Below are positions 51,444-60,440 of a DNA stretch of 64,000 nt, one piece after another; position 1 is the stretch's first letter; every line of letters begins with the position of its first letter. Location: the NCBI RefSeq assembly GCF_030296835.1, contig NZ_AP027922.1, positions 744,001 to 808,000 of the forward strand. The letters are read 5' to 3'. The stretch is from Pseudoalteromonas sp. MM1. Its GTDB lineage: Bacteria > Pseudomonadota > Gammaproteobacteria > Enterobacterales > Alteromonadaceae. Under the pieces are notes generated by a model. The model was not told where the DNA came from. It worked only from the letters and a program-made list of their open reading frames with translations, and did no database searches. A program made the position numbers and the translations under genes.

Positions 51444-53513
51444 TTAGTTTTTTAAATCAATGGTGTATAGCGCAAAACCATTTTCGCCTGTTTTAAGTGG
51501 TGAGGTAGGCGCCACCGCTGGCAGTGTTTGGGCAATGCTAGCTACTTCATCAAGCGGTGATGTTCTAAACACAACGTTTAGCTCTGTGCTGGTGGTCACG
51601 GGGCTAAAGCGCCAGTTATTATCGGCAGACGGGTCAATACTGCCCGTGCTACTTTTAGCGGCTTCGCTAATAATGTAACTTCGCAGTACACCGCGGTTTT
51701 CATCTGGGCCTTCAAACGTTTCACGGCTGGTGCCGTCAATCGCTGGGAAGTTTCCGCCACCCGATGCGCGGTAGTTATTCGTTACAATTAAAAACTCTGC
51801 CTCTAAATCTATCGCTTCACCTTGGTATTGCAAGTTAGTAATGCGCGAATTGTTTTCACTTATTAATACGCCATCGTTGTCATATCGTTTTGGCTTAGTG
51901 ACATCAATTTCAAAGGTAACACCGTCAATAATATCAAAGTTAAAAGTGGGAAAAGTGGTGTCGAGTAGGTTTTGCTCAGCGCTGCTGTTTACATCAATCT
52001 GATTAAACTGACCTGCAGAGCGTTCTAGCCACTCTTTAACATCGTTACCTGTTACTTTTACCATACGAATAGTGTTTGGAAACACATACAAACTAACGGT
52101 ATCTAGTAGGGTAATATCACCTGCTTTTACATTGGTGTAATCTTCAATACCATTGCGGCCAGCTCTAAAAGGGGCTGCTGCCGAAAGCACAGGTAAACCA
52201 TCAAGTTCAGTGCCTTGAATAAACGCTTTACCCCACGCTATTTGTGCATCTGATACTATTTGAATTGACGGATCGTCTTGCACCAAAGCAAAAAAGCTAT
52301 AAATTGGGTTTGAAATTTTAGCAAAGGGTTCGCTCACCCAGTCAATTGTTGCTTGGTGTTCAAGCTCAATTGCGGCAGCTACATCGGTATCTACGGCAGC
52401 CAAATCAATAAAGTCGCCGTTTTCATCTGTACCACTAATGGCACGAGTTTCTACTTTTGAGCTGGTTACTTCCCAGCCGCCTTCATCGTTTGGCTCAACA
52501 ATTAAATCAATAACCCCTAAGTTATTGCCAAAAAAGCCAGGCATAACAGCGGGTACGCCATTAAGTTTACCGTTTACGTTATCAATACCCGCCGATTCAT
52601 AGCCATCGTACGACGCATCACCGGGAAACAAGCGGTGGTTATGACCAAATAGTATGGCGTCTACGTCATCTACTTTTGACAGGTATAGGGCCGTGTTTTC
52701 GGCGAGGTCTTCTTGGGCGCTGGCTGTTAACCCAGAGTGCGGAATGGCAATAATAATATCGGCGCCTTGTGCTTTCATTTGTGGAATAAATTTTTCAGCA
52801 GTAGCAACAATATCTTTTGCAATTACCTTGCCTTGTAAATGCGCGCTATCCCACTGCATAATTTGCGGAGGGGTAAGGCCTAAGTAACCAATTTTAATTG
52901 TTTGTTCGTTGCCGTTTATATCAAATACGGTTTTATCTTGAAGGTAGTACGGTGTATAACGGTTTTCATCGTTGCTGTCGTCATCATCACCATCATCAAC
53001 GTATACATTGGCATTAATATACGGGAAGTCGGCACCACTTAATGTGGCATCTAAAAACTCTAAGCCAAAATTAAATTCATGGTTTCCTAAGTTAGCTACA
53101 TCGTAATCAAGCAAGTTCATAGCTTTAAAAGCAACATGGGTTGCGCCATTTAAAATATCGTCTTTACGTACAATCGCTTCGTAATCGCCAAGTGGACTGT
53201 TTTGAATTAAATCACCATTATCAACAAGTACACTGTTTTGCACTTCACTGCGCGCCTCTTTTATAAGGGTTGCGGTATTAACAAAACCTAAAGTTTCTGA
53301 TGGGGCTTGTGCAAAGTAATCGTAGTTAGATAAATACATGTGTATGTCGGTTGTTTCCATTACGCGCAAAGTAACAGGCGCTGGGTCTGGAGTTACCACA
53401 ACGATTGGGTCGTTATCGTCGTCATCATTTATGTCACAACCCGTTAATGAAAGAGCAATGGTTAGTGCCAGTGTTGATTTTAAAAAGTATTTTTTAGCGA
53501 TTCGATTTTTCAT
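51444..53513 (-). CDS. Lipoprotein 2',3'-cyclic-nucleotide 2'-phosphodiesterase/3'-nucleotidase (CpdB-like)
   Basis: Start set at 53513 (MKNRIAKKYFLKSTL), with GGA well placed upstream; the frame runs back to 53645 without a better start. The 689-residue product has a lipobox (ALSLTGC) followed by DINDDDDND. A metallophosphatase domain follows (METTDIHMYL, VDNGDLIQNSPLGDYEA, LGNHEFNFG, IPHSG, LFGHNHR) and then a 5'-nucleotidase C-terminal domain (FRAGRNGIEDYTN). The build is that of CpdB, which scavenges nucleotides outside the cytoplasm. CpdB of E. coli is soluble, whereas this one is a predicted lipoprotein with Asp at +2. It is divergent from the amidohydrolase gene. Confidence 0.87.
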   Translation of the reverse strand: MKNRIAKKYFLKSTLALTIALSLTGCDINDDDDNDPIVVVTPDPAPVTLRVMETTDIHMYLSNYDYFAQAPSETLGFVNTATLIKEARSEVQNSVLVDNGDLIQNSPLGDYEAIVRKDDILNGATHVAFKAMNLLDYDVANLGNHEFNFGLEFLDATLSGADFPYINANVYVDDGDDDDSNDENRYTPYYLQDKTVFDINGNEQTIKIGYLGLTPPQIMQWDSAHLQGKVIAKDIVATAEKFIPQMKAQGADIIIAIPHSGLTASAQEDLAENTALYLSKVDDVDAILFGHNHRLFPGDASYDGYESAGIDNVNGKLNGVPAVMPGFFGNNLGVIDLIVEPNDEGGWEVTSSKVETRAISGTDENGDFIDLAAVDTDVAAAIELEHQATIDWVSEPFAKISNPIYSFFALVQDDPSIQIVSDAQIAWGKAFIQGTELDGLPVLSAAAPFRAGRNGIEDYTNVKAGDITLLDTVSLYVFPNTIRMVKVTGNDVKEWLERSAGQFNQIDVNSSAEQNLLDTTFPTFNFDIIDGVTFEIDVTKPKRYDNDGVLISENNSRITNLQYQGEAIDLEAEFLIVTNNYRASGGGNFPAIDGTSRETFEGPDENRGVLRSYIISEAAKSSTGSIDPSADNNWRFSPVTTSTELNVVFRTSPLDEVASIAQTLPAVAPTSPLKTGENGFALYTIDLKN

Positions 53514-53650
53514 GTTCATTCCGTGTAATTTTAAAAAGGAGTACAGTAAAAAAGGTTTGTTAAAGTATGATGAATTAAAATGTGAATCTGAATTTACATT
53601 TTTACATGGTGCCTTTATAGTAATGTCTTCTACCAAGATGAGCACACACT

Positions 53651-55084
53651 ATGAGTATACCTATGTACGCATTTAAAAAAATTAAAAAATCTTTATTATT
53701 AAGTGCTTGCGCTTTAACTAGCTTTCCAAGTTACGCAGTTGATGAGCAATTTGTAAGTTACCAGGCGGGGCGTTATGCAATTAAAAATGTTATGTTAATC
53801 GATGGCACCGGCAAACCAGCACAAACTAATCAAACGGTTGTAATAAATAAAAATAAAATTGTGAACATAGGTGCCACAGCTGAGATAGACGTTGCTGAAG
53901 GTGTGAATATTATTGACGGTACTGGAAAAACGTTAATTCCGGGTTTGGTGATGATGCACGAGCACATGTTTTATCCAACCGGCAAAGCTCATTACACCGA
54001 AATGCTTTACAGCTTTCCGCGTTTATATTTAGCAGGCGGTGCAACCACAATTCGCACTGCTGGCACAACTGCACCTTATGCTGATTTAAAATTAAGAGAT
54101 GATATAAACGCAGGTAAAAGTTTAGGCCCAGATATAGATGTAACGGCGCCGTATTTAAATGGCCCCGGCTTACCTATATTAAAAATAAAGTCGCTACGCG
54201 ATGCAGACGATGCTAAAAAAATGATGGACTACTGGGGCTTAGAGGGGGTTACCTCATATAAAGCGTATATGCATATTCATCAAAATGAGCTTGATGTGGT
54301 TATTAAAAAAGCGCACGAGCAAAATAACAAAGTTACGGCTCATTTGTGTTCAGTTACATACCGCGAAGCAGCCGCTTTAGGTATTGATAACCTAGAGCAT
54401 GGCTTTTTTGCCGCCACCGACTTTGTTAAAAGCAAGCAAAAAGATGTATGCCCAAGTAATAAAGACGTACAGCAATCGTTTGTAGATTTAGATATAAACT
54501 CGCCAGAAGTAACGAGCCTAATAAATTACTTAGTGGATAATAATGTAGCACTTACCTCTACACTTACTGTGTTTGAAACCTTTACTAAAGGCCGCCCTAA
54601 AGCCTACCCAAAAGCACTTGATGCATTAATACCGCAAGTACGTGACCAGTACGAGTCGCGCTTTGAAAAAATAGCAAAGCAGAGCGAATCTAGCTGGCCT
54701 TTAGTATTTAAAAAAATGATGCAGCTAGAAAAAATGTTTGTAGCCGCGGGTGGTAAATTAATGGTGGGCACAGACCCAACAGGTTATGGCGGCGTTATTG
54801 CTGGCTTTTCAAATCAGCGTGCAATTGAATTACTCGTAGAGGCTGGATTTATGCAGCCACAAGCTATAAAAATAGCCACGTTAAATGCAGCGCAGTATTT
54901 AAATAAGCAAAATACAATAGGCAGTATTGAAGTAGGTAAACAAGCTGACTTAGTCATTATAAATGGCGATTTTGCAAAAAATGCGTCGGCTATCCGTAAT
55001 ATGGAAACTGTATTTAAAAATGGTGTAGGCTATAACTCAACAGCACTTTTCGATAACACTAAATCGGTTGTTGGGCTTCATTAA
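53651..55084 (+). CDS. Exported metal-dependent amidohydrolase (imidazolonepropionase-like)
   Basis: A 477-residue amidohydrolase-superfamily protein with a signal peptide (about 1-31, ALTSFPSYAVDEQ; a start at 53663 is also possible). Metal-binding residues are visible: His-x-His in VMMHEHMFYP, a possible carboxylated Lys in TSYKAYMHIH, a His in VTAHLCSVT, another in NLEHGFF, and Asp in MVGTDPTGYGG. Exported relatives hydrolyse dipeptides (Xaa-Pro dipeptidase-like) or cyclic amides. It is co-directional with an exported M20 hydrolase that starts 19 bases later, suggesting joint breakdown of N-acylated or peptide compounds in the periplasm. Confidence 0.84.
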   Translation: MSIPMYAFKKIKKSLLLSACALTSFPSYAVDEQFVSYQAGRYAIKNVMLIDGTGKPAQTNQTVVINKNKIVNIGATAEIDVAEGVNIIDGTGKTLIPGLVMMHEHMFYPTGKAHYTEMLYSFPRLYLAGGATTIRTAGTTAPYADLKLRDDINAGKSLGPDIDVTAPYLNGPGLPILKIKSLRDADDAKKMMDYWGLEGVTSYKAYMHIHQNELDVVIKKAHEQNNKVTAHLCSVTYREAAALGIDNLEHGFFAATDFVKSKQKDVCPSNKDVQQSFVDLDINSPEVTSLINYLVDNNVALTSTLTVFETFTKGRPKAYPKALDALIPQVRDQYESRFEKIAKQSESSWPLVFKKMMQLEKMFVAAGGKLMVGTDPTGYGGVIAGFSNQRAIELLVEAGFMQPQAIKIATLNAAQYLNKQNTIGSIEVGKQADLVIINGDFAKNASAIRNMETVFKNGVGYNSTALFDNTKSVVGLH

Positions 55085-55103
55085 AATAACAAAGGAAAAC
55101 AGG

Positions 55104-56393
55104 ATGAAAAAATCACTACTCTCAGTGGCATTAGGTTTTGCTGCACTTGGTGCGTTTAACGCGCAGGCAAACCTTGATCAACACGTTAAAAATGTAGAGC
55201 AGCAGGTAATTGAGTGGCGACGCGACTTTCATCAAAACCCTGAGTTGGGTAATCGCGAAACGCGTACCGCAGGCATTGTGGCTAAACACTTAAAGTCGTT
55301 AGGTATGCAGGTACAAACCGATATTGCTTACACAGGGGTTGTGGGTATTTTAAAAGGCGCAAAGCCTGGCCCTACGGTAATGTTACGTGCCGATATGGAT
55401 GCACTACCGGTAACAGAAAAAACAGATGTGCCATTTAAATCAACCAAAACAACAACTTACCGTGGCGTTGATGTAGGCATAATGCACGCCTGTGGCCACG
55501 ACACGCATGTAGCTATGTTAATGGGCGCTGCACAAGTACTGGCAAATATGAAAGATGAGCTGCATGGCAATATTATGTTTGTGTTTCAGCCTGCTGAAGA
55601 GGGCGCACCTTTAGGCGAAGAAGGCGGTGCAGAGTTAATGCTTAAAGAAGGCATTTTTACTAAATATAAGCCAGATGTAGCCTTTGGCTTGCATATTACT
55701 TCAAGTCTACATACAGGTAAAATTGGTTATCGAAGTGGGCCATTTATGGCCAGTGCCGATCGCTTTGAAATAACTGTGCATGGTCGCCAAGCACATGGCT
55801 CAGCACCGTGGACAGGTGTAGACCCAATTGCTGCCGCTGCGCAAATTGTAACGGGCGTTAACCACATTGTAAGCCGCCAAGTAAACATAACCAAAGAGCC
55901 GGCTATTGTGTCGTTTGGTAAAATAGCGGGTGGTGTACGTAATAATATTATTCCTGAAGAAGTTGAAATGGTTGGTACTATTCGTAATTTTGATATGGAT
56001 AATCGCGCGCAAATCTTTGAAAATATTAAAACAACCGCTACGCATATTGCTAAGTCGTCGGGGGCAACGGCCGATGTGCATATTCATGAAGGCTACCCTG
56101 TAACGGTTAATAATCCTGAGCTTACTGCGCAAATGTTACCTAGCCTTGAAAAAGCAGCCGGTAAACAAAATGTGCAAGAAATGGGTAAAATAACCGGCGC
56201 AGAAGACTTTTCGTTTTATGCACTAGAAATACCCAGTGTATTTGTATTTTTAGGTGGCACGCCTGCAAGCCAAGACTTAAAAACGGTAGCAAGTAACCAC
56301 TCACCTTATTTTTATGCCGATGAATCGTCGTTTAAAGTGGGTACCAAAGCGCTTAGCCAATTAGCGGTAGATTATTTAAATAGCCAAAAATAA
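55104..56393 (+). CDS. Exported M20-family amidohydrolase (hippurate/IAA-amino acid hydrolase-like)
   Basis: Start set at 55104 (MKKSLLSVALGFAAL), with AAAGGAAAACAGG before it; the frame is open from 55068. The 429-residue product has a signal peptide cut near AQAN. The M20D pattern is clear: IEWRRDFHQNPELG, metal ligands in RADMDALPV, MHACGHDTHVAMLMG, FQPAEEG and TGAEDFSF, with the dimerisation lid between. Relatives hydrolyse N-acyl amino acids or short peptides. Export to the periplasm and linkage to the upstream amidohydrolase suggest a two-enzyme degradation step. Confidence 0.88.
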   Translation: MKKSLLSVALGFAALGAFNAQANLDQHVKNVEQQVIEWRRDFHQNPELGNRETRTAGIVAKHLKSLGMQVQTDIAYTGVVGILKGAKPGPTVMLRADMDALPVTEKTDVPFKSTKTTTYRGVDVGIMHACGHDTHVAMLMGAAQVLANMKDELHGNIMFVFQPAEEGAPLGEEGGAELMLKEGIFTKYKPDVAFGLHITSSLHTGKIGYRSGPFMASADRFEITVHGRQAHGSAPWTGVDPIAAAAQIVTGVNHIVSRQVNITKEPAIVSFGKIAGGVRNNIIPEEVEMVGTIRNFDMDNRAQIFENIKTTATHIAKSSGATADVHIHEGYPVTVNNPELTAQMLPSLEKAAGKQNVQEMGKITGAEDFSFYALEIPSVFVFLGGTPASQDLKTVASNHSPYFYADESSFKVGTKALSQLAVDYLNSQK

Positions 56394-56483
56394 CGACATA
56401 ACTACCCAGCGAGTAAAGCAATTACTGGCTGGGTATTACTATTTATACTTATAAGCTGCACAGTACGTGCACGTTAAACCAAC

Positions 56484-57107
56484 ATGGTTGAATGTATGTC
56501 TGAACACCCTTTTTTGGCGCCCAAGCAACAACGCAGCCAGCAAACCCAAGAAAAATTATTAAAAGCGCTGCATCACAGTTTAAAAAGTAAGTTTTTTGAA
56601 CACATAAGTATAAAAGAGCTGGCAGACTACGCCGAGGTATCGGTAGGTACGTTTTATCGTCGCTTTAAAAATAAAGAGTCGCTGCTGCCCATGTTGTATC
56701 AAGACTTTGGCATTGAATTAAATAGCTGGGTAACAGAGCTTGAGACACAGAGCTACAAAAACCTAGATGATGTAGTTAACACTTTATGCCATAAAACATA
56801 TGTGTTTTTATTATCACAACAGGGGGTATTTAGAACGCTACATTTAAATTCGCGTTTGCATAGTGAGTTATTAGGCAGTGATAAACACATAAATAGGCGA
56901 GTAATTTATCAGCGGTTAGCGCAATTACTTAGCCAAACAGATAGCAAAGTGAGCAAGGCGGCGGCAGGTACTGCGGTATTTTTAATTGTCAGTTCATTGC
57001 TTGATAAAGTACTGTATCACGATTTAACCCCTGCGATTGCGTGTGATTTATCTGCGCATCAATACGCGCAAGAACTACCTAAAATTATTTTAGCTTATTT
57101 AGGTTAA
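56484..57107 (+). CDS. TetR-family transcriptional regulator
   Basis: A 207-residue protein (203 if it starts at 56496) with a TetR helix-turn-helix: EKLLKALHHSLKSKFFEHISIKELADYAEVSVGTFYRRFKNKESLL. The ligand domain is not assignable. It lies between the amidohydrolase pair and the GFA/RidA genes, all on the same strand, so it may control one or both sets. No clear palindromic operator was found. Confidence 0.86.
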   Translation: MVECMSEHPFLAPKQQRSQQTQEKLLKALHHSLKSKFFEHISIKELADYAEVSVGTFYRRFKNKESLLPMLYQDFGIELNSWVTELETQSYKNLDDVVNTLCHKTYVFLLSQQGVFRTLHLNSRLHSELLGSDKHINRRVIYQRLAQLLSQTDSKVSKAAAGTAVFLIVSSLLDKVLYHDLTPAIACDLSAHQYAQELPKIILAYLG

Positions 57108-57137
57108 ACACCTTTAAACATACTCAAGGAGAGTAAA

Positions 57138-57551
57138 ATGAAAATTACTGGAAGCTGCTATTGTGGTGAAATTAAATACCAAGCCCAATCGCAAAATAAT
57201 AACGTACTTGTATGTCATTGTAGCGATTGCCAACGCATGTCGAGCGGGCCATTTAGGGCGGTAATAATGGCTGAGCCTAACTCGGTAGTATTTACCAAGG
57301 GCGAGCCAAAAGAGTATGTTAAAACAGCACAAAGCGGTAATAAACGTGCACAAGGTTTTTGTGGTACGTGCGGCACTACACTTTACGCAACGAACGAAGC
57401 AAAAGCCGATAGAGTGTACGGCTTGCGCATAGGAGCTGTAGATCAGCGTGATGAATTTACCCCAGTGGCGCAAATTTGGTCGCAATCAACCCTTAAGTGG
57501 CTAAACGATTTACACCAAGTGCCTGCCTTTGAGACTACCCCACAAAAATAA
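57138..57551 (+). CDS. GFA family (glutathione-dependent formaldehyde-activating-like) protein
   Basis: A 137-residue zinc protein of the GFA/CENP-V fold: GSCYCGEIKYQ, VCHCSDCQRMSSGPF and GFCGTCGTTLYAT supply the Cys ligands. Studied members include glutathione-formaldehyde-activating enzymes, but most are uncharacterised. GGAGAG precedes the ATG. It is followed by the exported RidA gene after 13 bases. Confidence 0.87.
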   Translation: MKITGSCYCGEIKYQAQSQNNNVLVCHCSDCQRMSSGPFRAVIMAEPNSVVFTKGEPKEYVKTAQSGNKRAQGFCGTCGTTLYATNEAKADRVYGLRIGAVDQRDEFTPVAQIWSQSTLKWLNDLHQVPAFETTPQK

Positions 57552-57564
57552 CAAGGCCAATGTA

Positions 57565-58011
57565 ATGAAAACACTGATAAAAACTGCGTTATTAGCTAGT
57601 GCACTACTTACGAGTTTTGCGCAGGCAAACCCCAGTAATGTCGACTTTTTAAATACAAGCAAAGCTAACCCTAATTTACCATTTTCGCAAATAGTAAAAG
57701 CCGGCAATACGCTTTATATGTCGGGTCAAATAGGGATTAACCCTGCAACCGGCAAGCTAGCAGCGGGTGGTTTTGAAGAGGAAACTAAGCAAACTCTTGA
57801 AAACATTAAGCGCACTTTAGAGCAGCATAACTACAGCATGAGCAATATAGTTAAATGCACCGTTATGCTTACCGATATAAACGACTTTAAAGCGTTTAAC
57901 GCTATTTATACGCAATATTTTAGTGCGCCGTACCCAGCGCGTAGTGCATTTGCTGTTAAAGCGTTAGCCCTTGATTCGTTAGTAGAAGTTGAATGTATAG
58001 GCTCACTTTAA
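57565..58011 (+). CDS. RidA-family protein with signal peptide
   Basis: Start set at 57565 (MKTLIKTALLASALLTSFAQANP). The 148-residue product has a clear signal peptide and then the RidA core (PFSQIVKAGNTLYMSGQIGINPATGKLAAGGFEEETKQTLENIKRTLEQ, CTVMLTDINDFKAFNAIYTQYF, PYPARSAFAVKALALDSLVEVECIG). The Arg that binds carboxylates in imine deaminases is present in PARSAF. Cytosolic RidA destroys reactive enamines and imines; export suggests a periplasmic task next to exported hydrolases. Confidence 0.88.
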   Translation: MKTLIKTALLASALLTSFAQANPSNVDFLNTSKANPNLPFSQIVKAGNTLYMSGQIGINPATGKLAAGGFEEETKQTLENIKRTLEQHNYSMSNIVKCTVMLTDINDFKAFNAIYTQYFSAPYPARSAFAVKALALDSLVEVECIGSL

Positions 58012-58089
58012 ATTTAAAAAGTAAGTTTTCTGAAATTTTATAACTTAAACGGCTGTCTATTTGAGTAGTTACACAACAGAGGAAATATT

Positions 58090-58314
58090 ATGTGTAGTTC
58101 ACCTAAAAGCAGCCGAGCAGTTAAAAAATCAGCCATTAACTTTAATGACGAGTTGACTCAAGAACAGCGCCTACGTTTTGCTGCAAAAGCTAATTTAGCA
58201 CAAGAGCGCCGCGCACAACGCGAAGCCACAAATAAGCGCTATGAGAAAAAACATACCCCTGTAAAAAAGCCAAGAACAGGTTTATTTTCATGGTTACAAC
58301 AGTTAGTAAGTTAG
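58090..58314 (+). CDS. Small basic protein of unknown function
   Basis: A 74-residue Lys/Arg-rich protein, MCSSPKSSRAVKKSAINF, then a helix rich in Ala, Gln and Arg (QEQRLRFAAKANLAQERRAQREATNKRYEKKH) and an amphipathic end (GLFSWLQQLVS). It has no signal peptide. GAGGAAAT is a good ribosome site. I do not recognise the family; it may be nucleic-acid or membrane associated. Confidence 0.65.
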   Translation: MCSSPKSSRAVKKSAINFNDELTQEQRLRFAAKANLAQERRAQREATNKRYEKKHTPVKKPRTGLFSWLQQLVS

Positions 58315-58331
58315 TGTCAGCGGGTAGTAAG

Positions 58332-59534
58332 TCAACAGTTGTTAAGCGTGGTATTTTTACCGCTAAACCATCCACATGTAGCACATAACACACCTGCACC
58401 CGCACATAACCAAAGCGGCGCACTCCAACTCCCTGTTGCTGTATGCAAAGCCCCTGCAACCATAGGGCCAATAGCCGCTAACAAATAGCCAATACTTTGT
58501 GACATACCCGAAAGCGATGCCGCTTGCGTGGAGTTATCGGTACGTAAGCTAATAAACGACAGTCCTAAAATAAAGCACGCCCCCGAGCTAAAACCAAGTA
58601 GCAGCGTCCATACCAGTGCAAAGTTTGGCATATAAAGTAGCCCTAGCGCGCAGCACGCACTCAGTGATGCAAGTATAAAGCTAAGCATGCTTTGATCTTT
58701 TAACTTTGCAAGTAGCGGTATAAGCACAAGCCCAGGTATAGCGGTCGCAATTTGAAAAGCCCCATGATAGGCGCCTGCTTGCGTTGCACTTTGGCCTGCT
58801 TCGGTCAAAATACCCGGCAGCCACGTAATGATGATGTAGTTTAAAAAAGAGTTTAAACCTAACAATAGTGTAATTTGCCATGCAAGTGCATAACGCCATA
58901 CGCTTTTATTAAGTGTTGAGGCCTGTGCTGTTTGTGCCGGCTTTGTGTGTTTATTTAATTGCGCCATCCACACAATTAAAGTGGTGATTGTAATGAGTGC
59001 ACTAGCGCCTAAAGCAAACTGCCAACCTAACCCTTCATATTGGCTAAGCGGATAAACTAATGCTGAAAAGCCACCCGAGGCAACGCCCATAGTGAGCACA
59101 TAAGCAGAGGTCATAACGGCGACTTTTGCCGCAAAGTCGCGCTTTATTAAACTCGGTAATAAAACGTTAGCGATAGCAATACCCGCACCAATAATGGCAG
59201 TGCCAACAAATAGCATTATTGACGAATTAACCACACGCCCAGCAATACCCATTAATATTAAAAATACAGCAAAAAACAATGTACGCTCAAGCCCTTGGCG
59301 TTTAGCGAGGCCTGCAGCCATAGGCGATATAACTGCAAAGGCAATTAGCGGTAACGTAGTAATAAACCCCGCTTGCGAAGCGGTTAAACCAAAGTGCGTA
59401 ATTATTTGTTCAAGCACAGGGGCAACCCCTGTAAAAGGTGCACGTAAATTGGCGGCAATAAGTAAAATACCTATTACCAGTAGCACGCTCGAAAAGCGCG
59501 ACGTGCCAGTGTTACTGTGAGGTGTGTGAGTCAT
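58332..59534 (-). CDS. MFS transporter, CynX/NimT family
   Basis: A 400-residue inner-membrane protein with 12 predicted membrane segments and the CynX/NimT start (VLLVIGILLIAANLRAPFTGVAPVLEQI), then ITTLPLIAFAVISPMAAGLAKRQGLERTL. In E. coli NimT exports 2-nitroimidazole and is controlled by the divergent AraC-type NimR. The divergent AraC gene here gives the same arrangement. The compound exported here is not known. Confidence 0.85.
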   Translation of the reverse strand: MTHTPHSNTGTSRFSSVLLVIGILLIAANLRAPFTGVAPVLEQIITHFGLTASQAGFITTLPLIAFAVISPMAAGLAKRQGLERTLFFAVFLILMGIAGRVVNSSIMLFVGTAIIGAGIAIANVLLPSLIKRDFAAKVAVMTSAYVLTMGVASGGFSALVYPLSQYEGLGWQFALGASALITITTLIVWMAQLNKHTKPAQTAQASTLNKSVWRYALAWQITLLLGLNSFLNYIIITWLPGILTEAGQSATQAGAYHGAFQIATAIPGLVLIPLLAKLKDQSMLSFILASLSACCALGLLYMPNFALVWTLLLGFSSGACFILGLSFISLRTDNSTQAASLSGMSQSIGYLLAAIGPMVAGALHTATGSWSAPLWLCAGAGVLCATCGWFSGKNTTLNNC

Positions 59535-59636
59535 TATTACAAAATATGTTAGCTAATTATGGGCGCTAGTATAAACAAATCAGCAGTATTATAATTTAGC
59601 TATACTGACATTAAATAACTAAAAACAGACAAAGTT

Positions 59637-60419
59637 ATGTTTGAACCTAAAGGGTGGGGCTATCTGCAAAATTATGAGCATATGGTACAACCTATAATTG
59701 CTAAAGTAGATACCGCACAAGGCAGTAAAGAATACCCATTACATACTCACCCTAAGGGGCAGTTAATATTAGCGCTTGATGGCTATGTAACCTGCGAAGC
59801 GGCTAATAAAATGTGGATGGTGCCAACGCACAGCGCTATTTGGGTGCCTGCTAATACGTGCCACAGTAATCGTGCATCAGATAACGCCAATTTATGCTTT
59901 GTATTTATTGATGCCAACCTAAAAGGCATGCCCACACATACCTGCACTTTGGCTATTACTCCCCTCGTTAAAAGTTTAATGCTTAAGCTGGCAGGCGAAA
60001 ACCAAGCCTATATTGAAGACTCTAAAACAGCACGTTTAGCTCAGGTACTGTTTGATTTATTAATAGAAATGCCAACCCAGCCGCTTGATTTTGTGCTTTC
60101 TAAGCATGTAGTTATTCAAACCATGAGCCGGGAGTTAATTGAGCATCCCAATAACCGCAAAACTCTTGCACTATGGGCACACGATTTTGCATTAACTGAG
60201 CGGACCTTGGCGCGGCTTATAAAAAAGCAAACCGGAATGACCTTTGGTAAGTGGCGAATGCAATTACATGTAATTACCGCGCTGCAGGCATTGTCAGATG
60301 GGCAAAGCGTACAGCAAGTGTCGGCGTTATTAGGGTATGAGTCGGTGAGTGCGTTTATAACTATGTTTAAAAAGGTTATGGGAAAATCGCCCACTAAATA
60401 CATGGGCGATTTAAATTAG
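59637..60419 (+). CDS. AraC-family regulator with cupin sensor (NimR-like)
   Basis: A 260-residue regulator with an N-terminal cupin domain (YPLHTHPKGQLILALDGYVTCEAANKMWMVPTHSAIWVPANTCHSN) and C-terminal double helix-turn-helix (FALTERTLARLIKKQTGMTFGKWRMQLHVITALQALSDGQSVQQVSALLGYESVSAFITMFKKVMGKSPTKY). Divergent from a NimT-type exporter gene; the 102-base gap between them is the likely operator region. Control of that exporter is inferred. Confidence 0.87.
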   Translation: MFEPKGWGYLQNYEHMVQPIIAKVDTAQGSKEYPLHTHPKGQLILALDGYVTCEAANKMWMVPTHSAIWVPANTCHSNRASDNANLCFVFIDANLKGMPTHTCTLAITPLVKSLMLKLAGENQAYIEDSKTARLAQVLFDLLIEMPTQPLDFVLSKHVVIQTMSRELIEHPNNRKTLALWAHDFALTERTLARLIKKQTGMTFGKWRMQLHVITALQALSDGQSVQQVSALLGYESVSAFITMFKKVMGKSPTKYMGDLN

Positions 60420-60440
60420 CAAAACTATTAAATTAACGTA

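Noticed and set aside
53513..53645. Longer N-terminus of the CpdB-like protein
   Set aside because: The extension lies before a clear signal peptide and lipobox, and would run into the divergent promoter region.
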